Positions 34,080-44,734 of a stretch of DNA of 64,000 nucleotides are shown one piece after another. Numbering within the stretch: position 1 is the stretch's first letter; each line of letters begins with the position of its first letter. Made by a program: the position numbers and the translations under genes. This DNA comes from Clostridiales bacterium (GTDB taxonomy: Bacteria > Bacillota > Clostridia > Christensenellales > Aristaeellaceae), in contig DUQF01000010.1 of the NCBI GenBank assembly GCA_012837965.1, positions 1 to 64,000 of the forward strand, in the 5' to 3' direction. The notes under the pieces were generated by a model. It had not been told where the DNA came from, made no database searches, and saw nothing but the letters and a program-made list of their open reading frames with translations.

Positions 34080-35375
34080 TTATAGGAAACCCTTGTAGTT
34101 GCGCATCACCATCTGTGCTTCGAGCTGACGGACAGTTTCGATTGCGACGCTTACAGCAATAAGGATGGAAGAAGCGGCGAAAGGAACCTGCACGCTTTGC
34201 CAGACATACAGCACCGAAGGTACTGTGGCTAAAAAAGCCAGGAAAATCGCTGCAAACAAAGTCAGGCGGTTCGTAGTGCGGGCCAAAAACTCTACAGTGT
34301 TACGGCCGCTTCGGATACCGGGTATGGTACCGCCTTGCTGATTGATGTTCTTCGCAATATCAACAGGGTTAAAGCTGATGGATGAATAAAAGTAAGTAAA
34401 GGCGACAATCAGCAAACCCGTAATCAAGAGGTTCAACCAGGAAGTCTGGCTCATGTTCTGCTGCCACCAAGCATTTATCCCTGAGTTGGGGCCAATGATG
34501 GTAATCAGTGTACCAAGAAAGGCTGTAAAGGAATAAGCGAAAATAAGGGGAAGCACGCCCACACTCATCACCTTGATCGGAATGTGGGTAGATTGGCCGC
34601 CATACATTTTGCGCCCAACAACACGCTTGGCATATTGAATGGGAATCCTGCGCTCGCCCATGTCGATGAAAGTGACAACAAAAACAATTCCCAAGGTGAA
34701 AAGAATCAGAATCAGGAATTGCACCACGGTTGTATTGCCGGGCACAACGCCGATAACGTCCAGGAAAGCTGTTAATATGCCATTAAAAAGGTTGGAAATG
34801 ATGCCGGCAAAAATGATTAAGCTGATGCCGTTTCCGATTCCCTTAGCGGTAACCCTTTCACCAATCCACATGGCAAGCGCCGTGCCGCCAGCCATCACAA
34901 AACCGATGGATAGCTTACCAAGGAAGTTGTTGTAGCCTTCCATTAGTACCCTGGAAGTACCAAAGGAAGCGGCATTGAGGCCCGAAATAATACCGATTGC
35001 CTGAAGCGCAGCCAGTACAACCGTTGCATAGCGGGTAATCTTGTTGATCTTTTCCTTGCCTTCCTCACCCTCTTCCTTAGCCATACGCTCAAGCGCCGGA
35101 ATGGCGATTGTGAGCAGCTGCATGATAATGCTGGCGTTAATGTAGGGTGTGATACCCATGGCCATAATGGTCATCTGCTGGAAAGCGTTACCGGTCATCA
35201 TATTGACCAGATTGAGGGCATCATAGTTTTTGGCAACCTCCTGCACCGCGGCGGCGTTGATACCGGGGGCAGGAATGACGCTGACCAGGCGGTAAACCAT
35301 GAGCATGAAGAAGGTATAAATCAGCTTCTTGCGAATGTCCTGTACCTTCCAAGCGTTACGGAGAGTATCAAACAT
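34080..35375 (-). CDS. secY: Preprotein translocase subunit SecY
   Basis: This 431-residue channel subunit of the Sec translocon has ten predicted transmembrane helices. Signatures include FDTLRNAWKVQDIRKK at the N-terminus, VIPAPGIN for the plug region and MGERRIPIQYAKRVVG for the cytoplasmic loop that contacts the ribosome and SecA. The SecY C-terminal QLEAQMVMRNYKGFL is intact. It follows rplO by 2 bp, as usual in spc operons. Confidence 0.97.
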   Translation of the reverse strand: MFDTLRNAWKVQDIRKKLIYTFFMLMVYRLVSVIPAPGINAAAVQEVAKNYDALNLVNMMTGNAFQQMTIMAMGITPYINASIIMQLLTIAIPALERMAKEEGEEGKEKINKITRYATVVLAALQAIGIISGLNAASFGTSRVLMEGYNNFLGKLSIGFVMAGGTALAMWIGERVTAKGIGNGISLIIFAGIISNLFNGILTAFLDVIGVVPGNTTVVQFLILILFTLGIVFVVTFIDMGERRIPIQYAKRVVGRKMYGGQSTHIPIKVMSVGVLPLIFAYSFTAFLGTLITIIGPNSGINAWWQQNMSQTSWLNLLITGLLIVAFTYFYSSISFNPVDIAKNINQQGGTIPGIRSGRNTVEFLARTTNRLTLFAAIFLAFLATVPSVLYVWQSVQVPFAASSILIAVSVAIETVRQLEAQMVMRNYKGFL

Positions 35376-35377
35376 GC

Positions 35378-35818
35378 TTATACCTCCTCAACTTTTCCGC
35401 CGGCAGCCTCGATTTTTTCCTTTGCGGAGGCGGTGAACTTCACTGCCTGCACGTTGAGCTTTTTGGTCAGCTCCCCGCCGCCAAGGATTTTAAGCCCGTC
35501 ACCGATTTGCTTGATCAGGCCGGCTTCTTTTAGTACCTGCGCATTGATAACGCTGCCGTTTTCAAAGCGTTCAAGTGTTGCAACGTTCACGGTGGCATAT
35601 TTCTTTTTGAAAATATTCGTGAAACCCATCTTGGGTAGACGGCGCGTCAAAGGCATTTGGCCGCCTTCAAAGCCGGGGCCTTTACCGCCGCCCGAACGCG
35701 CCTTGGCACCTTTATGACCCCTGCCTGAGGTCTTGCCAAGTCCCGAACCTACGCCTCGGCCCAGGCGCTTCGGAGCAGTCGTAGAGCCCTTAGCGGGCTT
35801 CAACTCGTGCAATTTCAT
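35378..35818 (-). CDS. rplO: Ribosomal protein L15
   Basis: This 146-residue late-assembly 50S protein begins [18 protein letters not shown]. It has the flexible Gly/Lys-rich stretch [17 protein letters not shown] and [18 protein letters not shown]. It sits between rpmD (33 bp) and secY (2 bp), the canonical place. Confidence 0.97.
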   Translation of the reverse strand: MKLHELKPAKGSTTAPKRLGRGVGSGLGKTSGRGHKGAKARSGGGKGPGFEGGQMPLTRRLPKMGFTNIFKKKYATVNVATLERFENGSVINAQVLKEAGLIKQIGDGLKILGGGELTKKLNVQAVKFTASAKEKIEAAGGKVEEV

Positions 35819-35851
35819 ATAGGACGTCCTCCTGTGTCTATTGTTTGTCTA

Positions 35852-36034
35852 TTATTCGTTGATTTCTTCGACGGTTACCATGTGCTTGACCTTGAAAATC
35901 ATGCCACGCACGCTGGGAATGTCGTTATGGATAACTGAGGAACCGATCTTTTTGAGGCCAAGGGCTTCAATGTTGCGAATCTGATTCTTGTTTCTTCCGG
36001 CAGTAGATTTGGTTAAGGTAATCTTCAGTTTCAT
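35852..36034 (-). CDS. rpmD: Ribosomal protein L30
   Basis: This 60-residue 50S protein is of the small bacterial type: [20 protein letters not shown], then [21 protein letters not shown]. It starts 10 bp after rpsE. Confidence 0.96.
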   Translation of the reverse strand: MKLKITLTKSTAGRNKNQIRNIEALGLKKIGSSVIHNDIPSVRGMIFKVKHMVTVEEINE

Positions 36035-36044
36035 CTTGCCCTCC

Positions 36045-36545
36045 TTAGCCTAAAATCTCTTCGACGGTCTTGCCCCGCATCGCTGCCACCTCTTCGGCGC
36101 TGCGCAGCTGCTTTAAGCCTTCCAGCGTTGCCTTCACGGTGTTGATGGGGTTGGGAGAACCGAAAGATTTGGTGCGGATATCACGGATGCCTGCCATTTC
36201 AAGCACAGCGCGGGCAGCGCCGCCGGCAATAACGCCCGAGCCTTCTTCAGCAGGGATTAAGACTACCTTGCTGGTGCCAAAGTATCCGGTCGCCTGATGC
36301 GGGATGCTTGTATCCACGATAGGCACATTGATTAGCTGCTTTTTAGCAGATTCAACAGCCTTGCGGATAGCTTCAGGAATTTCCACAGCCTTACCCATGC
36401 CTGCACCAACGCGCCCCTTGCCGTCGCCAACGACGACCAGCGCCGAAAAACGGATGTTACGGCCGCCCTTAACGGTCTTGGCAACACGGTTGATGGATAC
36501 CAATCTTTCTTTAAATTCTTTTTCGACTTCTTCTCTGCGAGCCAT
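36045..36545 (-). CDS. rpsE: Ribosomal protein S5
   Basis: This 166-residue 30S protein affects decoding fidelity. It has the double-stranded RNA-binding-like N-terminal domain ([36 protein letters not shown]) and the C-terminal domain with [19 protein letters not shown]. Standard length and position between rplR and rpmD. Confidence 0.97.
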   Translation of the reverse strand: MARREEVEKEFKERLVSINRVAKTVKGGRNIRFSALVVVGDGKGRVGAGMGKAVEIPEAIRKAVESAKKQLINVPIVDTSIPHQATGYFGTSKVVLIPAEEGSGVIAGGAARAVLEMAGIRDIRTKSFGSPNPINTVKATLEGLKQLRSAEEVAAMRGKTVEEILG

Positions 36546-36560
36546 GCGTATACCCTCCTA

Positions 36561-36923
36561 TCAGAATTTCAGCCCGGCTTCACGAGCACCGTCAGCAAGA
36601 GCGGAAACTCGGCCGGTGTACACGTAGCCGCCACGGTCAAAAACAACACTGGAAATACCCGCTTGAAGAGCACGCTCTCCCAGGGTTTTGCCGACGAGTT
36701 TGGCAACCTCTGTCTTGGTGCCTTCCGCTTCCTTGAAGCTTTCTTCAAAGCTGGAAGCCTGGCACAGGGTTTTGCCGACGGTATCGTCGATGATCTGTGC
36801 ATAAATGAACTTGTTGCTACGGAATACACACAGGCGCGGCACTTCGGGTGTGCCGCTAATCTTTTTGCGAACACGTGCATGACGGATAACACGCATCTTG
36901 TTGCGGTCGCGTTTCTTAAACAT
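36561..36923 (-). CDS. rplR: Ribosomal protein L18
   Basis: This 120-residue protein binds 5S rRNA with L5. Motifs are [34 protein letters not shown] and [20 protein letters not shown]. Position between rplF (20 bp) and rpsE (15 bp) is canonical. Confidence 0.97.
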   Translation of the reverse strand: MFKKRDRNKMRVIRHARVRKKISGTPEVPRLCVFRSNKFIYAQIIDDTVGKTLCQASSFEESFKEAEGTKTEVAKLVGKTLGERALQAGISSVVFDRGGYVYTGRVSALADGAREAGLKF

Positions 36924-36943
36924 TTGCGTTCACTCCCCTCCTA

Positions 36944-37483
36944 TTAGTTGCCAGCCTTACCGGCCTTGCGACGAATCTTCTCGCCCTTGTACTTAATGCC
37001 CTTGCCCAAGTAGGGTTCCGGCGGACGTACAATGCGAATGTCAGCGGCAAGATTGCCTACGACCTGCTTGTCAATGCCTTTAACGACAATGGTCGTCTGG
37101 TTGGGCGTTTCAAAGGTGATGCCCTCAGGGGCTTCAAAAAACACGGGATGGGAATAGCCTGCGTTAACAGTCAGCTTGTTCCCTTCTACCGACGCACGAT
37201 AACCGGTGCCGACAATTTCCAATGTCTTTTCATAGCCGTCGGTTACGCCAACCACCATGTTGTGAATGAGTGACCGGTAGAGCCCGTGCAGGGACTTGTG
37301 GGGTTTGGAGTCGCTGGGACGTTCGACATTGATAACGCCGTCCTCTAAAACGACTTTGAAATCACGATGTACCTGTTGGGACAGTGTGCCCTTGGGGCCT
37401 TTGACAACCACGTTGTTGTCTTCCCCAATGGTAACTGTGACGCCCGCAGGCACCGTGATCGGTTGTTTTCCGATTCGAGACAT
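36944..37483 (-). CDS. rplF: Ribosomal protein L6
   Basis: This 179-residue 50S protein near the sarcin-ricin loop consists of two repeats of the same fold. It begins [15 protein letters not shown] and ends with the family motif [25 protein letters not shown]. Standard length and location after rpsH. Confidence 0.97.
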   Translation of the reverse strand: MSRIGKQPITVPAGVTVTIGEDNNVVVKGPKGTLSQQVHRDFKVVLEDGVINVERPSDSKPHKSLHGLYRSLIHNMVVGVTDGYEKTLEIVGTGYRASVEGNKLTVNAGYSHPVFFEAPEGITFETPNQTTIVVKGIDKQVVGNLAADIRIVRPPEPYLGKGIKYKGEKIRRKAGKAGN

Positions 37484-37508
37484 TACTTATTCCTCCAATG
37501 CGTTACAG

Positions 37509-37907
37509 TTACCAAACAAAGGCCATGACTTCGCCACCCAGATTTCTCTGGCGAGCTTGGCGATCGGTCATAAGACCCCTTGATGTAGAGATGATAGCGA
37601 TTCCCAAGCCGCCCAATACTTTGGGCAGGTCTTGGCTGCCTGCATAGACACGAAGGCCGGGCTTGGAAATACGCTTGAGACCGTGGATGACAGGCTGCCT
37701 GTCATTCATGTATTTGATGGTCAGCTTAATCTGTCCCTGAACGCCATCGTTGATGTTTTCATACGCCTTAATATAGCCTTCATCCAACAGGATTTTGGCG
37801 ATAGCCTTTTTGGTCTTGCTGGCAGGTATCATGACGGTTTCATGCCTTGCAACCTGCGCATTACGAATCCTGGTCAGCATATCGGCGATAGGATCGTTAA
37901 TTAACAT
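37509..37907 (-). CDS. rpsH: Ribosomal protein S8
   Basis: This 132-residue 30S assembly protein has [20 protein letters not shown] at the N-terminus and [18 protein letters not shown] near the C-terminus. In enterobacteria S8 represses the spc operon; whether it does here is unknown. It is 27 bp after the zinc-type S14 gene. Confidence 0.97.
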   Translation of the reverse strand: MLINDPIADMLTRIRNAQVARHETVMIPASKTKKAIAKILLDEGYIKAYENINDGVQGQIKLTIKYMNDRQPVIHGLKRISKPGLRVYAGSQDLPKVLGGLGIAIISTSRGLMTDRQARQRNLGGEVMAFVW

Positions 37908-37934
37908 ATGATAGCCTCCTTTTCCGTTAACTGT

Positions 37935-38120
37935 TTACCAGCTTGCTTTGCGCACGCCGGGGATTTCACCCTTGTAGGCCAGCTCCCTAAAGCAGATACG
38001 GCATACGCCATACTTGCGAAGGACCGCACGCGGGCGTCCGCAGATGCGGCAGCGCGTATAGGCACGGCTGGAAAACTTAGGTGCGCGAGCCTGACGGACT
38101 CTTTTACTTGTTTTTGCCAT
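37935..38120 (-). CDS. rpsZ: Ribosomal protein S14, type Z
   Basis: This 61-residue zinc form of S14 has CRICGRPR and CRIC giving the four cysteine ligands. This short form is typical of Firmicutes and some other Gram-positives. It sits between rplE (13 bp) and rpsH. Confidence 0.97.
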   Translation of the reverse strand: MAKTSKRVRQARAPKFSSRAYTRCRICGRPRAVLRKYGVCRICFRELAYKGEIPGVRKASW

Positions 38121-38133
38121 TGCTCACTCCTCC

Positions 38134-38676
38134 TTATTGCGCGAAAGGCATGCCTAGGAGACTAAGCAGCTCTTTGGCTTCTTCGTCAGTTTTAGCGGTG
38201 GTTACAAAAATCATTTCCATGCCGCGGATCTTTTCTACCTTATCGTAGTTGATTTCAGGGAAAATCAGCTGTTCTCTGATACCTAAGGCATAGTTGCCAC
38301 GGCCGTCAAAAGCTTTGTTGGAAACGCCACGGAAGTCACGTACACGAGGCAGGGCGATGTTGACCAGACGGTCAAAAAACTCTTCCATGCGGGCACCGCG
38401 CAGGGTAACCTTGGCGCCAACGTTCTGGCCTTCACGAAGCTTAAAGTTCGCCACAGACCTTTTGGCCGCAATCACTTGAGCTTTTTGGCCGGAAATATCT
38501 GCCAACTCGGCGGCAGCAATTTCCAGAAGCTTGGGATTGTCTTTGCAATCACCAAGGCCCATGTTGATTACGATCTTGGCAAGCTTGGGTACTTCCATGA
38601 TGTTCTTGTAGCCGAATTTTTGCTGTAAGGCGGGTACAGCTTCGGTTTGATACTTTTCCTTAATACGGGTAGCCAT
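38134..38676 (-). CDS. rplE: Ribosomal protein L5
   Basis: This 180-residue protein is part of the 5S rRNA complex and touches P-site tRNA. Motifs are [36 protein letters not shown], and [15 protein letters not shown]. Standard length and position after rplX (17 bp). Confidence 0.97.
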   Translation of the reverse strand: MATRIKEKYQTEAVPALQQKFGYKNIMEVPKLAKIVINMGLGDCKDNPKLLEIAAAELADISGQKAQVIAAKRSVANFKLREGQNVGAKVTLRGARMEEFFDRLVNIALPRVRDFRGVSNKAFDGRGNYALGIREQLIFPEINYDKVEKIRGMEMIFVTTAKTDEEAKELLSLLGMPFAQ

Positions 38677-38693
38677 TGGCTGTATCCTCCTTC

Positions 38694-39005
38694 TTAATCA
38701 ATCTGTTCGCCGCATTTTTTGCAGACACGAATCTTTTTGCCGTCATCAAGCCTTTTGATTGAGTAGCGGGACGGCTTGCCGCACTTCTGGCACACCAGCA
38801 TCACGTTGCTGGCGTCAATGGCGGCTTCTTTCTGAATAATGCCGCCGGGCTGTCCTTGGGCACGGGACTTCTGGTGCTTGGTAACCATGGCCACGTTTTC
38901 AACAATAACCTTGCCTACCTTAGGCAGCGCAGCAATCACCTTGCCCTCTTTGCCCTTGTCTTTGCCGGTAATGACAATGACCTTGTCGTCTGTTTTTACA
39001 TGCAT
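38694..39005 (-). CDS. rplX: Ribosomal protein L24
   Basis: This 103-residue early-assembly 50S protein has an N-terminal KOW motif ([16 protein letters not shown]), then [20 protein letters not shown]. The C-terminal part carries two CxxC pairs (CQKCG and CKKCG) that can form a zinc ribbon, as in many bacterial L24 proteins. It is 14 bp after rplN. Confidence 0.97.
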   Translation of the reverse strand: MHVKTDDKVIVITGKDKGKEGKVIAALPKVGKVIVENVAMVTKHQKSRAQGQPGGIIQKEAAIDASNVMLVCQKCGKPSRYSIKRLDDGKKIRVCKKCGEQID

Positions 39006-39019
39006 TTCGTTGCCTCTCC

Positions 39020-39388
39020 TTACAGAACTTCCGGCGCGAGGGAGACAATTCTCATGTAGTCTTTCTCACGCAGTTCCCTGGCAACCGGTCCGAAGATACG
39101 GGTGCCTCTGGGTTGCTTGGCATCGTTGATGATGACGGCGGCGTTGTCGTCAAAGACGATGTAACTTCCGTCGGGACGCCGTTTCGGTTTGCGCACACGC
39201 ACAATTACCGCTTTTACAATTTCGCCCTTTTTGACTTGTCCACCCGGCGCTGCCGCCTTCACACTGGCAACGATAATGTCGCCGATGGAGCCGGAACGGC
39301 GAAACGAACCGCCTATCACCCGGATGCACATGATTTCTTTTGCGCCGGAATTATCGGCAACTTTAAGCCGGGATTGTGGCTGAATCAT
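39020..39388 (-). CDS. rplN: Ribosomal protein L14
   Basis: This 122-residue 50S protein binds at the subunit interface; in other bacteria it is the docking site of RsfS, whose gene is also in this window (61544-61912). It begins [20 protein letters not shown] and ends [16 protein letters not shown]. It is 60 bp after rpsQ. Confidence 0.97.
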   Translation of the reverse strand: MIQPQSRLKVADNSGAKEIMCIRVIGGSFRRSGSIGDIIVASVKAAAPGGQVKKGEIVKAVIVRVRKPKRRPDGSYIVFDDNAAVIINDAKQPRGTRIFGPVARELREKDYMRIVSLAPEVL

Positions 39389-39448
39389 TGTGTTCCTCCT
39401 TTATTGTATCCTCTTCATGACAAAAGTCGCATGAGAGGTCGTACGCTA

Positions 39449-39709
39449 TTACTTCGCCTTCTCGATGATGTCGACTACGCGCCAGCACTTGTCTTTGCTG
39501 AGCGGACGACATTCCATCACACGCACGGTATCTCCGATGCCGCAGGCATTTTCTTCGTCATGGGCTTTGAAAGTGGATGTGCGCTTCATGACCTTGCCGT
39601 ACAAGGGATGGCGCACACGGCGGTTAACGGCCACAACAACGGTCTTGTCCATCTTGTCGCTGACAACGACGCCTACACGGGTTTTTCTGATGCCCCTTAC
39701 TTCTGACAT
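39449..39709 (-). CDS. rpsQ: Ribosomal protein S17
   Basis: This 86-residue primary 30S assembly protein has an OB fold with [40 protein letters not shown] and [20 protein letters not shown]. Standard location after rpmC (21 bp). Confidence 0.97.
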   Translation of the reverse strand: MSEVRGIRKTRVGVVVSDKMDKTVVVAVNRRVRHPLYGKVMKRTSTFKAHDEENACGIGDTVRVMECRPLSKDKCWRVVDIIEKAK

Positions 39710-39730
39710 TCTTCCTGCCTCCTTTCCAGC

Positions 39731-39928
39731 TTATCGGGCGACCTTTCGGGCCTGGGTCTTCACAGTCAAAGCGCGTGCAATATTCTTTTTCACGTCTTTG
39801 ATCTGCATGGTGTTTTCCAGCTGACCGGTCGCAAGCCTGAAACGAAGGTTAAAGAGTTCTGCTTTTAAATCAGCAATTTTGTTGTTCAATTCTTCAGGGC
39901 TCATTGCTGCATATTCACTAGCCTTCAT
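39731..39928 (-). CDS. rpmC: Ribosomal protein L29
   Basis: This 65-residue helical 50S protein lies near the exit tunnel. It has [22 protein letters not shown] (shown in part) and [20 protein letters not shown]. Its ATG shares one base with the rplP stop (TAATG), so the two are coupled. Confidence 0.96.
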   Translation of the reverse strand: MKASEYAAMSPEELNNKIADLKAELFNLRFRLATGQLENTMQIKDVKKNIARALTVKTQARKVAR

Positions 39929-40365
39929 TAATTCTCACCGCCGTTTTCTTGAGGATTCTGCGCCTTGGTCATAAACTTGGTGCGCAGGGGGAGTTTGGCT
40001 GCTGCCAGCCTGAACGCTTCTTTTGCGACAGCTTCTTCAACGCCGGCAACCTCAAACAGGACACGACCGGGCTTGACAACTGCTACCCAGTATTCGGGTG
40101 AACCCTTGCCGGAACCCATGCGGGTTTCAGCGGGCTTGGCAGTGACAGGCTTGTCGGGAAAGATCTTAATCCACACCTTACCGCCACGCCTGATATAACG
40201 GGTTAGGGCGATACGGGCAGCTTCGATCTGTTGGCTGGTAACCCAGCTGGGATCCTGAGCGACAAGGCCATAATCGCCATAAGCAATGAAATTGCCGCGA
40301 TTGGCCTTGCCCTTCATGCGACCGCGGAAAACCTTGCGGCGCTTCACACGTTTGGGCATTAACAT
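39928..40365 (-). CDS. rplP: Ribosomal protein L16
   Basis: This 145-residue 50S protein contacts A-site tRNA. It begins [19 protein letters not shown], with [20 protein letters not shown] and [18 protein letters not shown] further on. The ATG at 40365 has AGGAGG about nine bases upstream. A longer in-frame reading to 40434 runs into rpsC and has no L16 similarity, so I reject it. Confidence 0.96.
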   Translation of the reverse strand: MLMPKRVKRRKVFRGRMKGKANRGNFIAYGDYGLVAQDPSWVTSQQIEAARIALTRYIRRGGKVWIKIFPDKPVTAKPAETRMGSGKGSPEYWVAVVKPGRVLFEVAGVEEAVAKEAFRLAAAKLPLRTKFMTKAQNPQENGGEN

Positions 40366-40367
40366 GA

Positions 40368-41033
40368 TTATCTGCCTCCTTCCGCACGGCCGGAACGCTT
40401 GGTCTGAGGCAGGATTTGACCTTTGTAAATCCATACCTTCACACCGATACGACCGTAGGTGGTCTTTGCTTCTGCAAAACCATAATCGATGTTAGCACGT
40501 AGGGTTTGCAGGGGAATGGAACCTTCATGGTAGCTTTCGGAGCGGGCAATGTCCGCGCCGCCCAAACGGCCGCTTACCATAGCCTTGATGCCCTTGACGC
40601 CTGCACGCATAGACCGCTGGATAGAAGACTTCATCGCGCGGCGGAAAGAAATACGCCTTTCCAGCTGCTGGGCGATGTTTTCCGCCACCAACTGCGCGTC
40701 GGTATCAGGATTCTTGATTTCAGTCACGTTGATAACAACCGGATGTCCCAGTTCTTTTTCAACCAGGGCCTTGAGTTCTTCAATGCCCTTGCCGCCACGA
40801 CCGATAATCATACCGGGCCTGCCGGTAAAAATCTCGATGGTCATACGGGATGGGGTACGCTCGATATCAATGCGGCTAATGCCGGTTACAAAATACTTTT
40901 CTTTGAGCATTTTGCGAATCTTGTGATCTTCGATCAAGTGGTTTGCAAAATCTTTTTTGTTGGCATACCAGCGGGTGCTCCAGTTGAAGATAACACCAAC
41001 GCGTGCGCCATGGGGATTAACTTTTTGACCCAT
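40368..41033 (-). CDS. rpsC: Ribosomal protein S3
   Basis: This 221-residue 30S protein lines the mRNA entry channel. It begins [19 protein letters not shown]. The KH domain (about 40-108) shows [20 protein letters not shown], and the C-terminal domain shows [20 protein letters not shown] and [14 protein letters not shown]. Standard length and position between rplV and rplP. Confidence 0.97.
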   Translation of the reverse strand: MGQKVNPHGARVGVIFNWSTRWYANKKDFANHLIEDHKIRKMLKEKYFVTGISRIDIERTPSRMTIEIFTGRPGMIIGRGGKGIEELKALVEKELGHPVVINVTEIKNPDTDAQLVAENIAQQLERRISFRRAMKSSIQRSMRAGVKGIKAMVSGRLGGADIARSESYHEGSIPLQTLRANIDYGFAEAKTTYGRIGVKVWIYKGQILPQTKRSGRAEGGR

Positions 41034-41048
41034 TGTATTACCTCCTCC

Positions 41049-41432
41049 TTACTTTTGATCCAACACGATGCTGATATGGCTTGTCCTGCGCAGTATGGGC
41101 GCTGCCGAACCGCGAGCACGAGGGATATATCGTTTGAGGGTGGGGCCAGGATTGGCGTACACCTCAGCAATGAACAGGTCGGAACGGTCAAGGTTGAGGT
41201 TGTTTTCGGCGTTCGCGATCGCGGAGTTGAGCAGTTTGAGTACAACTGGCGACGCTGCCTTGGGGGTAAACTTGAGAATTGCTTGCGCTTCTTCTACATG
41301 CTTTCCACGAATCAGGTTGATGACCGGAATCACTTTACGAGAGGAGATGCGCACGTGCTTTACATGGGCTTGAGGACGCCTATCGCGGTTTTCCCTGCGC
41401 GCGGCACCCTTTTCACGGGTATTTGTAGCCAT
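41049..41432 (-). CDS. rplV: Ribosomal protein L22
   Basis: This 127-residue 50S protein has a beta-hairpin that lines the exit tunnel and is a known macrolide-resistance locus. Family motifs are [30 protein letters not shown] and [18 protein letters not shown]. It has a charged N-terminal extension of about 15 residues. Confidence 0.97.
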   Translation of the reverse strand: MATNTREKGAARRENRDRRPQAHVKHVRISSRKVIPVINLIRGKHVEEAQAILKFTPKAASPVVLKLLNSAIANAENNLNLDRSDLFIAEVYANPGPTLKRYIPRARGSAAPILRRTSHISIVLDQK

Positions 41433-41451
41433 TTGCTTTTACTCCTTTCGC

Positions 41452-41730
41452 TTAGCGACCCTTGGAGGTCTTGGAACCTGCGTGGCCGCGGAATGTTCTG
41501 GTCGGTACGAACTCACCCAGCTTATGACCCACCATGTCTTCGGTCACATACACCGGCACATGTTTGCGCCCGTCATGGACGGCGATGGTGTGGCCCACAA
41601 ACTGCGGAAAAATGGTAGATGCACGTGACCAGGTTTTTAGAACGGACTTTTTACCCGTCTTGTTCATTTCTTCAATGCGCTTGAACAGCGCCTCTTGTAC
41701 ATAAGGTCCCTTTTTAACGGAACGGCTCAT
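41452..41730 (-). CDS. rpsS: Ribosomal protein S19
   Basis: This 92-residue 30S head protein has [40 protein letters not shown] and [18 protein letters not shown]. Canonical position after rplB (31 bp). Confidence 0.97.
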   Translation of the reverse strand: MSRSVKKGPYVQEALFKRIEEMNKTGKKSVLKTWSRASTIFPQFVGHTIAVHDGRKHVPVYVTEDMVGHKLGEFVPTRTFRGHAGSKTSKGR

Positions 41731-41761
41731 TGATTAATTGCCTCCTTTCACGCAGCTGCGG

Positions 41762-42589
41762 TTACTTCCGCCTCTTAATAATAAACTTATTGGAATACTT
41801 CTTCTTCTTGCGGGTCTTGTAACCGAGTGCCGGCTTGCCCCAAGGAGTAACAGGCGCAGGCATACCGATGGGCGATTTGCCTTCGCCGCCGCCATGCGGG
41901 TGGTCAACGGGGTTCATGGCCAAGCCACGAACGGAGGGACGGAATCCCATGTGACGCTTGCGTCCGGCCTTACCGATACGCACATTTTCGTGATCCACAT
42001 TGCCGACAGTGCCAATGGTGGCACGGGCATTAATGGGCACCAGGCGCATTTCGCCAGAGGGCAGGCGCAGGGTAGCGTACTTGTTTTCCTTGGCCATCAG
42101 CTGGGCATAGGTACCGGCTGAACGGCAAAGCTGTCCGCCACGGCCGGGATGCAACTCGATGTTGTGAATGAGCGTACCCACCGGAATGAAAGAAATTGGC
42201 AGGCTGTTGCCGGTTACAATGTCGGCATCGTCGCTGGATACGACTGTGTCGCCCACTTTCAGGCCCACGGGAGCCAGGATGTAACGCTTTTCACCATCAT
42301 GATAGTGTAAAAGGGCGATAAACGCCGAGCGGTTAGGGTCGTATTCGATGGTGGCCACCTTGGCGGGTACATCGAACTTGTTGCGCTTAAAGTCGATGAT
42401 CCTATACTTGCGCTTATGACCGCCGCCACGATGGCGAACAGTGATTCTGCCGTGAGCATTGCGGCCCGCCTTCTTTTTTAGGGGGGTCAGCAAGGATTTT
42501 TCCGGCTTGTTGGTCGTAATCTCTTCGTAGGCCAGCACCGACATATTGCGGCGGCCCGGCGAAGTAGGTTTATAAATTCGAATTCCCAT
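41762..42589 (-). CDS. rplB: Ribosomal protein L2
   Basis: This 275-residue core 50S protein is needed for subunit joining and peptidyl transfer. It begins [19 protein letters not shown], and has [20 protein letters not shown], the conserved histidine region [20 protein letters not shown] and a basic C-terminus. Standard length. Confidence 0.97.
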   Translation of the reverse strand: MGIRIYKPTSPGRRNMSVLAYEEITTNKPEKSLLTPLKKKAGRNAHGRITVRHRGGGHKRKYRIIDFKRNKFDVPAKVATIEYDPNRSAFIALLHYHDGEKRYILAPVGLKVGDTVVSSDDADIVTGNSLPISFIPVGTLIHNIELHPGRGGQLCRSAGTYAQLMAKENKYATLRLPSGEMRLVPINARATIGTVGNVDHENVRIGKAGRKRHMGFRPSVRGLAMNPVDHPHGGGEGKSPIGMPAPVTPWGKPALGYKTRKKKKYSNKFIIKRRK

Positions 42590-42603
42590 TTTAAACTTCC
42601 TCC

Positions 42604-42900
42604 TTAGACCATGCCTTCGAAGAACTCAATCGGCTTGGAGTCTTCGGTCAACTTCACATAGGCCTTCTTGACTTCGGGCGTGCGACCCTGGGTACGGCCC
42701 TGGCGCTTCATTTTGCCAATGGTGCGCACTGTGTTGACCTTTTGTACCTTGATGTCCTTGAATACCGCTTCAAGGGCACGCTTGATTTCGATCTTGTTGG
42801 CGTTAATGGCCACTTCGAATACATACTGCTTATCGCCGATGCCTTCATAACCTTTTTCGGTCAGCACCGGACGCAAAATGATGTCATGCGGGTTTTTCAT
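42604..42900 (-). CDS. rplW: Ribosomal protein L23
   Basis: This 98-residue exit-tunnel protein is the docking site for trigger factor and SRP. Motifs are [34 protein letters not shown] and [20 protein letters not shown]. It overlaps rplD by 4 bp. Confidence 0.97.
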   Translation of the reverse strand: MKNPHDIILRPVLTEKGYEGIGDKQYVFEVAINANKIEIKRALEAVFKDIKVQKVNTVRTIGKMKRQGRTQGRTPEVKKAYVKLTEDSKPIEFFEGMV

Positions 42901-43523
42901 TGCGCGTACACCTCCTGAATGCTGCCAATGGCTTCCTTTGTGAAAATCAGCTTATCGGCGTTGAGAATGTCGTAGACGTTGATGGTGTTGCAATAGCTGT
43001 TCTTAACCTTCTGCAAGTTGCCGGAAGCGCGGCGGATGCTTTCATCAGGCGCTTGGGTAACAAGCAGAGTCCTTTTTTCACAACCAAGGTTTTTAAGAAC
43101 CTGAACCATCTCTTTGGTTTTGGCTTCTTTAAGCTTAAATTCATCCACCACCACCAGCGCACCGGCGGCAAACTTGGCGGAAAGGGCGCTCTTCATAGCA
43201 AGCCGACGTACTTTGCGGGGAACCTTAACCACATAATCACGGGGCTGAGGGGCGAACGCAACGCCGCCGGTACGGAACTGCGGCGCGCGGCTGCCATGGT
43301 GGCGCGCCCTGCCCGTTCCCTTTTGGCGATACATCTTACGACCACCGCCACGCACCATGCTGCGGGTGAGCGTGCTTTGGGTGCCTTGGCGCTGGGCTGC
43401 CAGATAAGAACGAACAACCAGGTGCATGGCAGGCACGTTGGGCTCGATACCAAATACGGTATCGGAAAGCTCCATGGTACCGGTAGCCTTGCCCTGCATA
43501 TTGACTACATCAATTGTTGGCAT
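42897..43523 (-). CDS. rplD: Ribosomal protein L4
   Basis: This 208-residue 50S protein has a loop that reaches the tunnel: [20 protein letters not shown], a macrolide-resistance region. In enterobacteria L4 also represses the S10 operon. The C-terminal domain has [16 protein letters not shown] and [16 protein letters not shown]. Standard position between rplC and rplW. Confidence 0.97.
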   Translation of the reverse strand: MPTIDVVNMQGKATGTMELSDTVFGIEPNVPAMHLVVRSYLAAQRQGTQSTLTRSMVRGGGRKMYRQKGTGRARHHGSRAPQFRTGGVAFAPQPRDYVVKVPRKVRRLAMKSALSAKFAAGALVVVDEFKLKEAKTKEMVQVLKNLGCEKRTLLVTQAPDESIRRASGNLQKVKNSYCNTINVYDILNADKLIFTKEAIGSIQEVYAQ

Positions 43524-43542
43524 TGTTTGCTTTCCTCCTCTT

Positions 43543-44184
43543 TCAGGCCTTCACCGAGTCACGGACCATTAGAAGGCCCTTTTTGGGTCCGGGCACCGCG
43601 CCTTTGACAAGCAGCAGGTTACGCTCCGCATCCACCTGAACCACTTCAAGGTTTTGGATGGTCACGCGCTCCGCACCGTATTGACCGGACATGTGCCTGC
43701 CCTTAAATACCTTGGACGGGTTGGAGCCCGCGCTCATGGCGCCGATGCCACGGTGATACTTGGAGCCGTGGGACATGGGGCCCTTGGACTGGTTCCAGCG
43801 ATAGATAACGCCGGTAAAGCCTCGTCCCCTGGTGGTGCCGGTTACATCCAGCTTGTCACCTTCTTGGAACTGTTCGACAGTTAACACCTGGCCAACTTCG
43901 TATTCATCGATGGAACTTACGCGGAACTCACGCAGGTGACGGGCAGGGGCGACACCCGCCTTTTTATAGTGGCCCGTTAGGGGTTTGTTGACAAGCTTCT
44001 TGGCACGGGCTTCAGGCAGCTCATCAAAACTGACTTGGATGGACTCATATCCGTCGGTTTCCTTGGTCTTCTTTTGCACAACCGTGCAAGGACCGGCTTG
44101 GATAACTGTCACGGGCACGAGGCGACCGTCAGCAAGGAATATCTGGGTCATGCCCAGTTTCTTACCTAAGATTGCTTTTTTCAT
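43543..44184 (-). CDS. rplC: Ribosomal protein L3
   Basis: This 213-residue early-assembly 50S protein begins MKKAILGKKLGMTQIFLADG. It has GTTRGRGFTGVIYRWNQSKG and SHGSKYHRGIGAMSAGSNPS, the central extension near the peptidyl-transferase centre. It is 15 bp after rpsJ. Confidence 0.97.
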   Translation of the reverse strand: MKKAILGKKLGMTQIFLADGRLVPVTVIQAGPCTVVQKKTKETDGYESIQVSFDELPEARAKKLVNKPLTGHYKKAGVAPARHLREFRVSSIDEYEVGQVLTVEQFQEGDKLDVTGTTRGRGFTGVIYRWNQSKGPMSHGSKYHRGIGAMSAGSNPSKVFKGRHMSGQYGAERVTIQNLEVVQVDAERNLLLVKGAVPGPKKGLLMVRDSVKA

Positions 44185-44199
44185 GATATCTCTCCTGCC

Positions 44200-44508
44200 T
44201 TACAGCTTAATTTCGATTTCAACGCCGGCGGGAAGATCGAGCTTGGTCATGGCGTCAACTGTTTTGGGGTTGGCGTTCAAAATGTCGATTAACCGCTTAT
44301 GCGTCTTGCGCTCGAACTGCTCACGGCTATCTTTATGCTTGTGGGGCGAGCGCAAAATGGTAATAATTTCCTTCTCGGTGGGAAGCGGAATGGGGCCGGA
44401 TACTCTGGCGCCGTTACGCTTGGCGGCTGCGACGATGGACTCGGCAGCCCGGTCAATGAGCTGGTGCTCATATGCCTTCAGCTTAATACGAATTTTCTGA
44501 CTGGCCAT
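44200..44508 (-). CDS. rpsJ: Ribosomal protein S10
   Basis: This 102-residue 30S protein, also NusE in antitermination, begins [19 protein letters not shown] and has [20 protein letters not shown] and [19 protein letters not shown] chose the ATG at 44508, with GGAGGAAATCC directly upstream. An upstream in-frame extension to 44697 falls in the leader and has no family similarity. It is the first gene of the S10-spc-alpha cluster. Confidence 0.97.
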   Translation of the reverse strand: MASQKIRIKLKAYEHQLIDRAAESIVAAAKRNGARVSGPIPLPTEKEIITILRSPHKHKDSREQFERKTHKRLIDILNANPKTVDAMTKLDLPAGVEIEIKL

Positions 44509-44728
44509 TGGATTTCCTCCTGATATTTTTTCTCCCGTCGCTATTGGTTGAGGAGCTTTAGCCGACGCAGACGGCGCCCACCCTTCTTGATTTAGCGACA
44601 CGCACAAGGCTTGGTCTTGCACTTGGCGTTCGTCTGTCGCCCAAAAAAATGGGCTTAAGTCCACGATAAATACCCGCCTTTGGCCAAGACGCGGCAACCT
44701 ATCGTTTCATCCCCATTAAACAGACAGC
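44509..44728 (-). promoter_or_regulatory. Structured 5' leader of the S10 operon
   Basis: The promoter at 44735-44763 leaves a leader of about 220 nt before rpsJ. On the minus strand GTCGCTA near the middle can pair with TAGCGAC just before the ribosome-binding site region, and GCCCA/TGGGC flanks a T-rich loop. Ribosomal-protein leaders (L4 in enterobacteria) regulate S10 operons. I cannot match this to a known leader class. Confidence 0.4.
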
Positions 44729-44734
44729 TTGAAT

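Noticed and set aside
39113..39706. 197-codon plus-strand ORF
   Set aside because: Antisense to rplN and rpsQ; no family features and no start signal.
40506..41618. 370-codon plus-strand ORF
   Set aside because: It lies antisense to rpsC, rplV and part of rpsS, has no ribosome-binding site or recognisable domain, and is explained by codon bias of the real genes.
42900..43607. 235-codon plus-strand ORF
   Set aside because: Antisense to rplD; its histidine-rich, low-complexity composition mirrors the basic L4 sequence.
44509..44697. N-terminal extension of rpsJ
   Set aside because: In frame but without S10 similarity; the ATG at 44508 has an excellent ribosome-binding site and the region is the mRNA leader.
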